From Nitrospira sp. (GTDB taxonomy: Bacteria > Nitrospirota > Nitrospiria > Nitrospirales > Nitrospiraceae), in assembly GCA_030692565.1 (NCBI GenBank), contig JAUYAO010000058.1, positions 310,001 to 374,000 on the forward strand: DNA of 64,000 nt, in the 5' to 3' direction. Positions 45,036 to 54,801 of the stretch are shown here, in pieces. Within the stretch, counting starts at the first letter, position 1, and each line of letters opens with the position of its first letter. The translations under genes and the position numbers were made by a program. A model generated the notes under the pieces. It was not told where the DNA came from and searched no databases. It saw only the letters and a program-made list of their open reading frames with translations.

Positions 45036-48000
45036 GTGACATCGCACGTCTTTATCGACCGGCCGATCCTTGCGTCGGTGGTCTCCATCGTCATTGTCGT
45101 CATGGGCCTGCTCGCCCTGCAGTTTCTGCCGGTTGCGCAGTTTCCTGAAATCACGCCGCCGGTTGTCCAGATCGATGCCGACTATCCTGGCGCCAGCGCG
45201 GAGGTGGCCGCCGAAGCCGTCGCCCGTCCGATTGAGGTCACTCTTCCCGGCATCGACAATCTGCTCTATTTCGAGTCGACCAGCAGCAATGACGGTCATG
45301 TGACTATCAAGCTGACCTTTGAGATCGGGACGGATCCCGACATCGCCCAGGTGCAAACCCAGAACCGGGAAAAGCTGGCGGAACCGCAGCTGCCGACGGA
45401 AGTGATCCGGCAGGGCGTGTCCGTCAAGAAAATGTCTCCCGACCTGGTGGCGGTCATCGTGCTGAAGTCCACCGACCCCCGCCACGATGCGGTGTTTCTC
45501 TCGAATTATGCGACGTTGCGTGTGGTCGACGATCTGAAGCGGGTCAGGGGCGTGGGCGACGCGTTGGTGTTCGGCCAGCAGAATTACAGCATGCGGGTCA
45601 TTCTCAATCCGCCGCAGATGGCGAAGCTGGGCCTGATTCCGAGCGACATCGCCGCGATCATCCGCGAACAGAGTCGCGATTACCCCGCCGGGACCATTGG
45701 GCGGGAACCGGCGCCGAAAGGCACGGAGCTGACGATCCCGATCATTTCCAAAGGCCGGCTGACCGATGTGAAGGATTTCGAGGAACTCATCGTGCGCGCC
45801 CTGCAGGACGGCTCGACGGTGCGGCTCAAAGACGTCGCCCGCATCGAGCTGGGCGCGCAATCGTATTCGCTGGAGGGCCGCTGGAACAGCACACCCACGA
45901 CCTTTATTCTGACCTTTCTTTCGCCGGGGGCCAACGCCCTGGACACGATCCGTAGCGCGCGCGCGAAGATGGACGAGCTGACCAAGAATTTCCCGCCCGG
46001 CGTGTCCTACGACATTCCCTATGACACGACGCGGTTTATCGAGGTGTCGATCAAGGAAGTGGTCAAGACGCTGGCGGAGGCCATGGTGCTGGTCGTGCTC
46101 GTGGTCTATGTGTTTCTCCAGAGCTGGCGCGCCACGATCATTCCGACCGTCGCCGTGCCGGTGTCACTGATCGGCACCTTTATCGGGCTCTATGCGTTGG
46201 GCTTTTCCATCAATACCATCACGCTCTTCGGGATGGTACTGGCCATCGGAATCGTGGTGGACGATGCGATCGTCGTGGTCGAGAACGTCGAGCGCCACAT
46301 GCGCGAAGACCGTGTCTCGGCGAAGGTGGCTGCTAAGCGGGCGATGAGCGAAGTCACCTCCCCGATCATTGCGATCGTGCTGGTGCTGGTGTCGGTCTTT
46401 GTGCCGGTCGGTTTTGTCGGCGGAATTACCGGCGCGCTCTATAAACAGTTCGCCGCGACGATCGCCATCTCCGTGACCGTGTCAGGATTTGTCGCGCTGA
46501 CGCTGAGCCCGGCGTTATGCGCCATGGTGCTCCTCCCGCAGCATGAAGCGCGCGGCGGCTTCTGGGCTTTCTTCGATCGCAACTTCGGGCGTACGCAGCG
46601 GGGATTTTCCAGGATTGTGGGCTCGTTCCTGGCGAGACCGGTCCTCGTCATGCTGCTCTTCGGCGTATTGCTGGTCGTCTCGACGGGGCTGTTCAAGGCG
46701 TTGCCCAAAAGCTTTCTTCCGGAAGAGGATCAGGGCTATTTCATTGTGGTGGCGCAGTTGCCGGACGGCGCGTCGAAGCAGCGGACCGATGCGGTGCTCG
46801 AACGGATCGAGCGCTATTTCCAAGCGAATCCGGCGGTCCACTCAACCGATGCCTTGTCCGGCCAGAACTTTGTGTTCGGCACGCGCGGGCCGAATGCGGC
46901 GACGATGTTTGTGCCGCTCGTGCTCTGGGACGAGCGCCCCGAGCCGCAGAATCATGCGAAGGCGCTGGTGGGTGCGGCCTACGCCGAGTTCGCAAAAATT
47001 CCCGAAGCGCTGATCCTGGCCTTCAATGCGCCGGCCATTCGCGGCGTGGGGGCGGTCGGGGGATTCTCCGCGCAGCTGCAAGATCCTAACAGCGGGGACT
47101 TTAAGAAGTTCGCCGCGGTGGCCCAGCAGTTCGTCGAACGGGCGCAGAAGGAACCGGCGATCGGCCGGGTCGGGACGAATTTCCGTGTCTCCTCTCCCCG
47201 GCTGTATGTGAACGTCAATCGGGAACGGGCGAAGGCCCTGGGGATTCCGATCTCGGATATCTTCGACACGTTGCAGGCCTACTTCGGCAATTTCTACATC
47301 AACGACTTTGTGAAATTCGGCCGGGTGTATCATGTGCAGACCGAAGCCGAAGCCGAGTATCGCGCCACGCCCCAGGATTTGTCGAAGATCTATGTGCGTG
47401 CGCAAACACCGCAAGGCACGAATATGATCACGCTCGATACGGTCGTGACGACGGAGTATCAGAGCGGGCCGGATCCGGTGAATCATTTCAACGGCTACAA
47501 TACGGCGCTGGTATTGGGTGCGGCGGCTCCGGGTTTCAGTTCGGGCCAGGCGCTCGAAGCGCTGGATCGGGTCGGCAAGGAGATCCTGGTTCCGCAGGGC
47601 TACTCGATCGACTACAGCAATATTTCGTTTCAGGAGCGACGAGTGGGGGGGCAGTCCGGCGTGGTCTTCGCGGTCGGACTGCTGATGGTATTTCTGGTCT
47701 TGGCCGCGCAGTTCGAGAGCTGGGTCGTTCCCTTTGCCGTGATTCTGGCCGTGCCGTTCGCCATCTTCGGCGCGCTCACCGCTGTCTTTCTGCGCGGGTT
47801 TGAAAACGACATTTATTTCCAGATCGGGCTGGTGACCTTGATCGGGCTCTCGGCCAAAAACGCGATCCTGATCGTCGAGTTTGCCAACACGCGCTATGAA
47901 GCGGGCCGTCCGTTGATCGAGGCGGCCATGGAAGCGGCGAAGCTCAGGTTCCGTCCGATCATCATGACCTCGATGGCGTTTATCTTCGGAATGATTCCCC

Positions 48001-48215
48001 TGGTCGTGGCGAGAGGCGCCGGTGCGTCGAGCCGCCAGTCGATCGGCACGGGCGTCATGGGCGGCATGCTCGCGGCGACGTTCCTGGCGATCTTTTTCGT
48101 GCCGCTGTTTTACGTGGTGACCCGCCGGTTGACCCAGCGCCGGGCATCCCAAGAAGCGGCGCTGGAATCACCACCCGTGTCTCCTTCATCGGAGGATGAG
48201 TCCTATCATGCGTAA
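45036..48215 (+). CDS. RND multidrug efflux inner-membrane transporter (HAE1/AcrB-like)
   Basis: 1059 residues, the usual size. N-terminal FIDRPILASVVSIVIVVMGLLAL begins TM1. The proton-relay aspartates lie in GIVVDDAIVVVENVERHM and the lysine in LSAKNAILIVEFA. Two large periplasmic porter domains and 12 membrane helices are apparent. The C-terminus ends with LFYVVTRRLTQR. It pumps hydrophobic or amphipathic compounds using the proton gradient. The next gene starts inside its last codons. Confidence 0.95.
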   Translation: MTSHVFIDRPILASVVSIVIVVMGLLALQFLPVAQFPEITPPVVQIDADYPGASAEVAAEAVARPIEVTLPGIDNLLYFESTSSNDGHVTIKLTFEIGTDPDIAQVQTQNREKLAEPQLPTEVIRQGVSVKKMSPDLVAVIVLKSTDPRHDAVFLSNYATLRVVDDLKRVRGVGDALVFGQQNYSMRVILNPPQMAKLGLIPSDIAAIIREQSRDYPAGTIGREPAPKGTELTIPIISKGRLTDVKDFEELIVRALQDGSTVRLKDVARIELGAQSYSLEGRWNSTPTTFILTFLSPGANALDTIRSARAKMDELTKNFPPGVSYDIPYDTTRFIEVSIKEVVKTLAEAMVLVVLVVYVFLQSWRATIIPTVAVPVSLIGTFIGLYALGFSINTITLFGMVLAIGIVVDDAIVVVENVERHMREDRVSAKVAAKRAMSEVTSPIIAIVLVLVSVFVPVGFVGGITGALYKQFAATIAISVTVSGFVALTLSPALCAMVLLPQHEARGGFWAFFDRNFGRTQRGFSRIVGSFLARPVLVMLLFGVLLVVSTGLFKALPKSFLPEEDQGYFIVVAQLPDGASKQRTDAVLERIERYFQANPAVHSTDALSGQNFVFGTRGPNAATMFVPLVLWDERPEPQNHAKALVGAAYAEFAKIPEALILAFNAPAIRGVGAVGGFSAQLQDPNSGDFKKFAAVAQQFVERAQKEPAIGRVGTNFRVSSPRLYVNVNRERAKALGIPISDIFDTLQAYFGNFYINDFVKFGRVYHVQTEAEAEYRATPQDLSKIYVRAQTPQGTNMITLDTVVTTEYQSGPDPVNHFNGYNTALVLGAAAPGFSSGQALEALDRVGKEILVPQGYSIDYSNISFQERRVGGQSGVVFAVGLLMVFLVLAAQFESWVVPFAVILAVPFAIFGALTAVFLRGFENDIYFQIGLVTLIGLSAKNAILIVEFANTRYEAGRPLIEAAMEAAKLRFRPIIMTSMAFIFGMIPLVVARGAGASSRQSIGTGVMGGMLAATFLAIFFVPLFYVVTRRLTQRRASQEAALESPPVSPSSEDESYHA

Positions 48216-49623
48216 GCCACTGGCTCTTGGCCTCTCGTTGCTGTTCGCGTCGTGCGCGGTCGGGCCGGATTATGAGCGGCCCAAGACGGATGCCGGCGAT
48301 ACCTTCCGGATGGCGGAAACTCCGGCCGATGCGCCGTCGTTGGCGAACCTACCCTGGTGGGAACTGTTGAAGGACGACCAGCTGCAGGGACTGATCAAGA
48401 TGGCGCTGGCTGAAAATAAAGACCTGCAAAAAGCTGTGGCTACCGTCGAAGAGTTCCAGGCTCGCGCGCTCATTGCCCGGTCCGATTTTCTGCCGGGGAT
48501 CACCGCGTCAGGCAATGCGCCGAACCTCGGCCGCAAGACGATCTTTTTGTTCCCCGGCTTCGCCAACCCGTTCAACTACTATCTCCAAGGCAATCTCTCC
48601 TGGGAGCTCGATATCTGGGGGCGTATCCGTCGATCCAACGAAGCGGCCCGCGCGGATCTCCTTTCCAAAGAAGAGAACCGGCGCGCGGTGGTCTTGCAGC
48701 TGGTGAGCGGGGTGGCCGAGAGCTACTTCAATCTGCTGCAGTTCGACGATCAGCTCGATACTGCGAAGCGGACCCTGCATTCATGGGAAGAATCGGTGCG
48801 CATCGCCCAGGCCCGGCTCAAGCAAGGGATGACGTCCCGATTGGACACGGATCAATTCGAAGCGGAGCGGGCCAACGCGGCGGCGCGGGCGGCGGAACTC
48901 GAACGGCAGATGGTCCAGGCGGAAAATCAATTGAGCGTGCTGCTTGGCCGTAAACCGTTTGCGATTCCTCGCGGCCGTTTGTTGAATGATCAGATGGTGC
49001 CGCCGGCGGTGCCTGCCGGACTTCCCTCCGATCTGCTGCAGCGGCGACCAGATCTGCTTGACGCGGAGCAGCAATTGGCGGCGGCCACCGCCCGTATCGG
49101 CGCGGCGAAGGCCGAACGATTTCCGAAGATCTCTCTGACGGGGCTGCTGGGTGCCGCGAGTCCCCAACTCTCGAAGTTGTTTACCGATCCGGCCTCCTTC
49201 GGGGTCGGAGGGATGGGGTTTGCGGCGCCGCTGTTGAGTGGGCCGGTGCTCGGATTTCAGCAGGAAGCGATCGAGGCTCAGGCACGGCAAGCGCTGGCCC
49301 AGTACGAGAAGACGGTGCTCACGGCGTTTCGCGAAGTCGAGGATTCTCTCGTCGCGGTGCGTACGACACGGGTGCAGAGCGAGGCGCAGATGCAGCAGGT
49401 GGCGGCGTTGCAGTCGGCGCTGAAGCTGGCGGAGCTGCGCTATAAAGGCGGCCTGGCCAACTACCTCGATGTGTTGGTATCCCGAAGAAATCTGTTCGAG
49501 GCCGAGCTGGCCTTGACCGGAACGCGCCGGTTGCACGTCGTGTCGGTCGTGCAATTGTATAAGGCGCTAGGCGGCGGATGGTCGCCTGAAATGGACCGGA
49601 AGGCGGAGCCTCACAAAGGATAA
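48208..49623 (+). CDS. Outer-membrane efflux channel lipoprotein (NodT/OprM family)
   Basis: 471 residues from ATG 48208, preceded by GGAGG and overlapping the pump gene by 8 bases. Lipobox LFASC, then AVGPDYERP, the hallmark start of the NodT group. Two outer-membrane factor repeats follow, with YLQGNLSWELDIWGRIRR and DLLQRRPDLLDAEQQLAAAT marking the second half. As a TolC-like trimer it completes the tripartite pump. An ATG at 48196 is also in frame but lies before a poorer hydrophobic start. Confidence 0.93.
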   Translation: MRKPLALGLSLLFASCAVGPDYERPKTDAGDTFRMAETPADAPSLANLPWWELLKDDQLQGLIKMALAENKDLQKAVATVEEFQARALIARSDFLPGITASGNAPNLGRKTIFLFPGFANPFNYYLQGNLSWELDIWGRIRRSNEAARADLLSKEENRRAVVLQLVSGVAESYFNLLQFDDQLDTAKRTLHSWEESVRIAQARLKQGMTSRLDTDQFEAERANAAARAAELERQMVQAENQLSVLLGRKPFAIPRGRLLNDQMVPPAVPAGLPSDLLQRRPDLLDAEQQLAAATARIGAAKAERFPKISLTGLLGAASPQLSKLFTDPASFGVGGMGFAAPLLSGPVLGFQQEAIEAQARQALAQYEKTVLTAFREVEDSLVAVRTTRVQSEAQMQQVAALQSALKLAELRYKGGLANYLDVLVSRRNLFEAELALTGTRRLHVVSVVQLYKALGGGWSPEMDRKAEPHKG

Positions 49624-49627
49624 CGAG

Positions 49628-50233
49628 ATGGATAAACCGGTTGAGACGCGGCTTCCTCTCCACGACCTGCTGAAACGGCGATGGAGCCCGCGCGCATTTT
49701 CTGAACAGGCGGTGGGGCGGGATCAGCTTCACGCGCTTTTTGAAGCGGCCCGCTGGGCGCCGTCATCCAGCAATGAACAGCCCTGGCGATTCATCGTGGC
49801 AACCAAAGAGGAGTTGGCGGACTATGATCGGCTTCTGGGCTGTCTGATGGAGGGCAATCGCAAGTGGGCCTATCGCGCTCCCGTGCTGATGCTGTCCGTG
49901 GCGCGGATGGCTTTTGAAGAGGATGGACGCCCCAATCGCCATGCTTTCCACGATGTCGGGCTGGCGTCGGAGAATCTTCTGTTGCAAGCGACGGCGCTCG
50001 GGCTCGTCGCGCATCCCATGGCGGGTTTCGACGTTGAGCGGGCGCGGGCCGAACTCAAGATTCCGTCCGGCTACGAGCCGGTCGCCATGATTGCGGTGGG
50101 CTACCCCGGCGAGCTGAGCGTCCTGCCAGACTATCTGCAACAGCGGGAGTTGAAGCCGAGAGAACGGAAGCCGACGGCTGAGATTACCTTTTCAGGACAG
50201 TGGGGCCGTTCCCTTCCGTCCCTGCCGGTGTAA
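49628..50233 (+). CDS. Nitroreductase-family flavoprotein
   Basis: 201 residues with an FMN-binding nitroreductase start (HDLLKRRWSPRAFSEQAV), EAARWAPSSSNEQPWRF and the cofactor-contacting LLQATALGLVAHPMAGFD plus AVGYPG near the C-terminus. It would use NAD(P)H to reduce nitro- or quinone compounds. It starts 5 bases after the efflux operon, so it may be transcribed with it, and begins a second redox group. Confidence 0.9.
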   Translation: MDKPVETRLPLHDLLKRRWSPRAFSEQAVGRDQLHALFEAARWAPSSSNEQPWRFIVATKEELADYDRLLGCLMEGNRKWAYRAPVLMLSVARMAFEEDGRPNRHAFHDVGLASENLLLQATALGLVAHPMAGFDVERARAELKIPSGYEPVAMIAVGYPGELSVLPDYLQQRELKPRERKPTAEITFSGQWGRSLPSLPV

Positions 50234-50245
50234 GAGAACCTGTCG

Positions 50246-50977
50246 ATGACTTCCCTGAATGGAAAGGTGGCAATCGTCACCGGCGCATCGAGCGGAATCG
50301 GTCGGGCCATCGCAGAGCGGCTTGCGGCGGACGGGGCGCTCGTCGTGGTGAACTATCTCCGGAGCGAGAGCAAGGCGTGCGCGGTGGTCGCGGGCATTCA
50401 GGGCAAGGGCGGGAAAGCGGTCGCAGTGCAAGCCGACATGAGCGTGGTGGCCGAGGCGCGCCGGTTGGTTACGGACACGATGGCGCAGTTCAGCCGGGTG
50501 GATATCCTCGTCAACAATGCCGGGAAGTTCGTGCCGAAATCCCTGCTCGATACAACGGAAGCGGACCTTGATGCGCTCATGGCCTTGCATGCGAAGGGCC
50601 CCTACTTTGCGATGCAGGAAGCGGCCAGAGTCATGCGCGACCAGGGGCGTATCGTGAATATTTCCAGTGCGGGGACGAAGCTGCACTACTACGGAGCCAC
50701 AGCCTATCTCGGAAGCCGGGGCGCGCTCGAACAATTCACGCAGGGAATCGCGCAGGAACTGGCCCCGCGCGGGATCACGGTGAATACGGTGGCGCCTGGT
50801 TTCACGGACACGGGGATTTTGACCGAACCCTATCGGCAGATGGGGATACAGCTATCGCCGTTCAAGCGATTGGGTACACCTGAGGATATTGCCGAGGTCG
50901 TCGCATTTCTTGTCAGTGAGCAGGCCCGGTGGGTAACGGGGCAGACGATTCAAGCCGGCGGCGGCATTGTCATGTGA
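50246..50977 (+). CDS. SDR oxidoreductase with altered catalytic lysine
   Basis: 243 residues of classical SDR. The cofactor motif is TGASSGIGRAIAERL, followed by NNAGKFVPKS, the serine block NISSAGTKLHYY and PGFTDTGI. The active site normally reads Y-x3-K; here it reads AYLGSRGALEQF, so Arg replaces the catalytic Lys. The Asn and Ser remain. Activity may be reduced or specialised. It lies 13 bases after the nitroreductase gene and 16 before NmrA. Confidence 0.88.
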   Translation: MTSLNGKVAIVTGASSGIGRAIAERLAADGALVVVNYLRSESKACAVVAGIQGKGGKAVAVQADMSVVAEARRLVTDTMAQFSRVDILVNNAGKFVPKSLLDTTEADLDALMALHAKGPYFAMQEAARVMRDQGRIVNISSAGTKLHYYGATAYLGSRGALEQFTQGIAQELAPRGITVNTVAPGFTDTGILTEPYRQMGIQLSPFKRLGTPEDIAEVVAFLVSEQARWVTGQTIQAGGGIVM

Positions 50978-50992
50978 CAGAAGGAGGCATGT

Positions 50993-51943
50993 ATGGCGGA
51001 TAAGAAAATTATTGCAGTGGTTGGTGCGACTGGTGCACAGGGTGGCGGGTTGGTGAGAGCGATCGTGAACGATCCGGGCAGCGGATTCGTGGCTCGTGCC
51101 ATCACGCGCGATGTGAATTCGGAAAAGGCCAAGGCCTTGGCGAAGCTCGGGGCCGACGTGGTGGCGGCGAATCTCGACGATTCAGACAGCCTGGCACGCG
51201 CCTTTGCCGGCGCTTATGGCGTGTTCTGCCTGACGAATTTCTGGGAGCACTTCTCGCCGGAAAAAGAGTATGCCCAGGTCAAGGCGCAGGCGACGGCGGC
51301 CAAGAAGGCGGGCGTGCAACATGCCGTCTGGTCGACGCTGGAGGATACACGCAAGTGGGTGCCGCTGACGGACAATCGCATGCCCACGCTGATGGGCAAG
51401 TATAAGGTTCCGCATTTCGATGCGAAGGGGGAAGCCGATCAGGAGTTTACGAAGCTCGGCGTGCCGACCACGTTTCTCCTCACGTCGTTCTACTGGGACA
51501 ATATGATTTCGTTCGGGATGGGTCCTAAGAAGGGACCGGATGGCACGCTGGCCTTTACGCTTCCAATGGGCGATAAAAAGTTGCCCGGGATCGCTGCAGA
51601 AGACATCGGCAAGTGCGCATTCGGGATTTTCAAGAAAGGCCATGAATATATCGGGAAGACCGTGGCCATCGCCGGTGAGCACTTGACCGGAGCCGAGATG
51701 GCTGCGGCTATGACCAAGACGTTGGGTCAGCCGGTGCGGTACAACGTGGTGACGCCCGAGCAGTATCGGGCGTTCGGGTTTCCCGGCGCCGATGATCTCG
51801 GCAACATGTTTCAGTTCAAGCACGATTTTAACGAGGCGTTTTGTGGACCACGGAATCCCGCCGTGGCGCGGAGTCTGAATCCCGCGCTGCTGACGTTTGA
51901 GGCGTGGCTCGCACAGAACAAGAACCGCATTCCCCTAACCTAA
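50993..51943 (+). CDS. NmrA/HSCARG-like NADPH-sensing protein
   Basis: 316 residues, beginning KKIIAVVGATGAQGGGLVRA (GxxGxxG) with a TRD segment after strand 2. It contains CLTNFWEHFSPEKEYAQ and HAVWSTLEDTRKW, which mark the NmrA/HSCARG group whose members bind NADP and sense the NADPH/NADP ratio. GAAGGAGG precedes the ATG. It is 16 bases after the SDR and 25 before RidA. It is a paralogue in class, but not close in sequence, to the NmrA-like protein at 37810. Confidence 0.87.
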   Translation: MADKKIIAVVGATGAQGGGLVRAIVNDPGSGFVARAITRDVNSEKAKALAKLGADVVAANLDDSDSLARAFAGAYGVFCLTNFWEHFSPEKEYAQVKAQATAAKKAGVQHAVWSTLEDTRKWVPLTDNRMPTLMGKYKVPHFDAKGEADQEFTKLGVPTTFLLTSFYWDNMISFGMGPKKGPDGTLAFTLPMGDKKLPGIAAEDIGKCAFGIFKKGHEYIGKTVAIAGEHLTGAEMAAAMTKTLGQPVRYNVVTPEQYRAFGFPGADDLGNMFQFKHDFNEAFCGPRNPAVARSLNPALLTFEAWLAQNKNRIPLT

Positions 51944-51967
51944 CGACGATCTGACAAAGGAGTGAGC

Positions 51968-52354
51968 ATGGCACGGCAGAATGTTTCCACCGGCGGTCCC
52001 TGGGAAGCCACGATCGGGTATTCACGCGCCGTGCGTGTCGGTGCCCATGTGCAGGTGTCGGGAACGACGGCGATGACGCCCGGCGGCCTGGTGGGCAAGG
52101 GTGATCCCTATGCGCAGACGATTCAGACGTTCAAGACCATCGAGGCGGCGTTGCGCCAAGCCGGGGTGTCGCTCGCCGATGTCGTGCGGACCAGAATTTA
52201 TATGGCCAATATCGATCAGTGGCAGGAGGTCGGCCGGGCGCACGGAGAAGTCTTCGGGAATATCCGGCCCGCGACGACAATGGTGGAAGTGAAGCGGTTG
52301 ATCGATCCGGATATGTTGGTCGAGATCGAGGCGGAAGCGATCGCGCCGCACTAG
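51968..52354 (+). CDS. RidA/YjgF-family deaminase
   Basis: 128 residues. The RidA family hydrolyses reactive enamine/imine intermediates and protects pyridoxal enzymes. GYSRAVRVGAHVQVSGTTAM, an internal QTIQTFKTIEAALRQAGVS, RTRIYMANIDQW and RPATTMVEVKRLIDPDMLVEIEAEA are typical; the catalytic Arg is in VVRTRIYM. AAAGGAG is well placed before ATG 51968. It is the last of the nitroreductase-SDR-NmrA group. Confidence 0.9.
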   Translation: MARQNVSTGGPWEATIGYSRAVRVGAHVQVSGTTAMTPGGLVGKGDPYAQTIQTFKTIEAALRQAGVSLADVVRTRIYMANIDQWQEVGRAHGEVFGNIRPATTMVEVKRLIDPDMLVEIEAEAIAPH

Positions 52355-52387
52355 TTAGCCGTCCCAGGCGACGAGGGCTCATTGCCT

Positions 52388-53026
52388 ATGCAGGGATCAG
52401 CCTCAGCCATCCGGCATCTCTCCAGCGTGGATCCGGTGATGCGCCGGTTGATTCGCGAGGTGGGGCCGTTTGCTCTGATTCCGAGAGTACGGCGTACTCC
52501 CTTTGAGTCCCTGGCCCGGGCGATTGCGTTTCAACAGCTTCATGAAAAGGCGGCCGAAAGCATTCTGAAGCGGTTCATCGCACTCTTTCCCGGCCGGCGG
52601 TTTCCCCGGCCAGCCGAACTGCTCACGGCCCATGCCGATGCCATTCGCGGCGCGGGATTTTCAGGCGCAAAGGTTCTGGCACTGCGCGATCTGGCGGCCA
52701 GGACACTCGATGGGACGGTCCCGACCGGCCGTGAGATCAAGACGCTCGACGATGAGGCGATTGTCGAACGGCTTGTCGAGGTGCGAGGGGTCGGACGCTG
52801 GACGGTCGAGATGCTGCTGATCTTCCAGCTGGGCCGGCCGGATGTCTTGCCGGTCGACGACTTTGGTGTGCGCAACGGGTTTCGCGTCGCCTATCGCCGA
52901 CGCAGGATGCCGGCGCCGAAAGAAGTCTTGCGGTATGGCGAGAGATGGAAGCCGTATCGAACAGCGGCGGCCTGGTATTTGTGGCGCGCTGCCGATCGGA
53001 CGAAACAGGAGACGACGCTACTGTGA
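52388..53026 (+). CDS. DNA-3-methyladenine glycosylase (AlkA/HhH-GPD)
   Basis: 212 residues. The helix-hairpin-helix-GPD signature is LVEVRGVGRWTVEMLLIFQL and the catalytic aspartate lies in LPVDDFGVRNGF. FESLARAIAFQQLHEKAAESI is also typical. It excises alkylated bases as the first step of base-excision repair. There is no 4Fe-4S cysteine loop, so it belongs to the AlkA group. The ATG at 52388 follows a GAGGGC site. Confidence 0.88.
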   Translation: MQGSASAIRHLSSVDPVMRRLIREVGPFALIPRVRRTPFESLARAIAFQQLHEKAAESILKRFIALFPGRRFPRPAELLTAHADAIRGAGFSGAKVLALRDLAARTLDGTVPTGREIKTLDDEAIVERLVEVRGVGRWTVEMLLIFQLGRPDVLPVDDFGVRNGFRVAYRRRRMPAPKEVLRYGERWKPYRTAAAWYLWRAADRTKQETTLL

Positions 53027-53035
53027 AGGGAGCTC

Positions 53036-54673
53036 ATGAAATTGACCGGCATCTACGAGTGGATTGATCGCAACATTCTTTCCCTGGGTCGTGAGATGCG
53101 GCTGTCCTATCTTCCGCCGCTCATGGTCTATATGGCGTACGGGATCTCCGGTCTGACGGGGATCGTCGGCACGTTCTTTGTCAAAGACTACTTAGGGCTG
53201 TCGGCGTCGTTTCTCGCTGCGCTCGGATTCTGGGCCGGCATTCCCTGGGCACTCAAGATGCCCATCGGGCATACGGTGGATCTCTTGTGGCGCTGGAAGA
53301 GCTGGCTCGTCGGTCTCGGGGCGGGCTTGCTGGCTGTCAGTCTCGGGATCATGGCCGCGCTGATCGGCAATCGTGAGGCGATGACGGCGATGCTCCCGGC
53401 GGAAGTCTGGTTTGTGATCAGTGCGCTTCTTTCGCCCATCGGATATGTCATCCAGGATGCAGTGGCGGATGCGATGACGGTCGAGGCAGTGCCGCGCGTC
53501 GATGAGAAGGGCCAGCTGTTTGACGAGCCGACGCGCAAGCTCATGCACACGACGATGCAGACGCTCGGGCGGGTGGCCATTGTGGGCGGGGGCATTGTGG
53601 TGGCGATGATCAATGTCTATGTATTCAGCGGGACGGAGGGGTTGCCGCAGGCGGAGCTGGTTCGACTGTACAAGCAAGTGTATCTGATGGCGTTGGCGAT
53701 TCCCTTCGTGTCAGTGCTCGGCGTCGGCGTCGCCTGGGTGCTGCAGCGACGGCATAAGGCCGCGCTGGTTCAGGAAGGCTTCTCGCCTGCGCAGGCTACA
53801 GAGATGGTGAATGTCCGGGGTGACGGGAGTGAGGCGACGACGCCCAATTGGTGGATTCTCGGGGGGAGTCTGGTCTTTGCACTCTTTACCGTCACGGTCG
53901 GATTGGGCGGATTCCCCTACAGTGAAGAAATCGTGTTTGCCGGCTCTATGGCCATTGTCTTGTTCCTGATGGCGAAGCTGGTGCGTGAGCTGGAGCCGGA
54001 TAAGCGATACACGCTGGTCGGGACCGCGATGGTCGTCTTCATCTTCCGCGCGATTCCGGGAACCGGGCCTGGGGCGACGTGGTGGATGATCGATGATCTG
54101 AAGTTCGATCAGCAGTTTTTGTCGATCCTCTCGCTGATCGGGAGTACGTTGACGCTGGCCGGCATGTTTATCTTTCGGCGGTTCATGGCCGAGCGATCTA
54201 TCGCCTATGTGGTGGGGTTTCTGACGGTGATCGGGACGGTGCTCACGCTGCCGGTGGTGAGCATGTATTACGGTTTGCACGAATGGACCGCGCGGATGAC
54301 GGGCGGATTCGTCGATGCGCGCTTCATTGCTTTGATCGATACGGCGTTGGAATCGCCGCTCGGGCAGATTTCCATGATTCCGATGCTGGCCTGGATTGCC
54401 AACTCAGCGCCGGCGAATTTGAAAGCTACCTTCTTTGCCGTTATGGCTTCGTTCACGAACCTGGCGCTGTCCTTGAGCCAGCTCGGGACCAAGTACTTGA
54501 ACGATGCCTATGTGGTGACGCGAGAGGTGAAGGATGTCGCCACCGGCGCGATCCAAATACCCGCCGACTATAGCCACCTCGGTTCACTGCTCATTGTGCA
54601 ATTGTTGTTAGGATTAGCCCTGCCCTTGGCCGCAATCGTTTTTGCGAAGGTGACGCGGTTTAAAAGCGCGTGA
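53036..54673 (+). CDS. Folate/biopterin (BT1/FBT)-type MFS transporter
   Basis: 545 residues with about 12 membrane helices. The N-terminus contains YLPPLMVYMAYGISGLTGIVGTFFVKDYLG and MPIGHTVDLLWRWKSWLVGLG; this pattern and the spacing of the charged residues between TM helices resemble BT1/FBT folate-biopterin carriers. Folate is also needed by ThyX, so the substrate assignment is attractive but unproven. It starts 10 bases after the glycosylase stop. It is the last gene before the AT-rich island. Confidence 0.78.
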   Translation: MKLTGIYEWIDRNILSLGREMRLSYLPPLMVYMAYGISGLTGIVGTFFVKDYLGLSASFLAALGFWAGIPWALKMPIGHTVDLLWRWKSWLVGLGAGLLAVSLGIMAALIGNREAMTAMLPAEVWFVISALLSPIGYVIQDAVADAMTVEAVPRVDEKGQLFDEPTRKLMHTTMQTLGRVAIVGGGIVVAMINVYVFSGTEGLPQAELVRLYKQVYLMALAIPFVSVLGVGVAWVLQRRHKAALVQEGFSPAQATEMVNVRGDGSEATTPNWWILGGSLVFALFTVTVGLGGFPYSEEIVFAGSMAIVLFLMAKLVRELEPDKRYTLVGTAMVVFIFRAIPGTGPGATWWMIDDLKFDQQFLSILSLIGSTLTLAGMFIFRRFMAERSIAYVVGFLTVIGTVLTLPVVSMYYGLHEWTARMTGGFVDARFIALIDTALESPLGQISMIPMLAWIANSAPANLKATFFAVMASFTNLALSLSQLGTKYLNDAYVVTREVKDVATGAIQIPADYSHLGSLLIVQLLLGLALPLAAIVFAKVTRFKSA

Positions 54674-54801
54674 CGGTCTCGCTTTTACCCACATGGTCAA
54701 TAAGAGTCTGAGCTACTTGCCTGGTAAAATGCTGGTTGACCGACATTCCCTACTGGACTATAAGATTAATCATTGACTTCCCTTATTTTTGGCGAGGTCT
54801 C

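Noticed and set aside
43935-48152. Long minus-strand frames opposite the RND genes
   Set aside because: Adaptor and pump motifs lie on the plus strand; the minus frames lack domains and ribosome sites.
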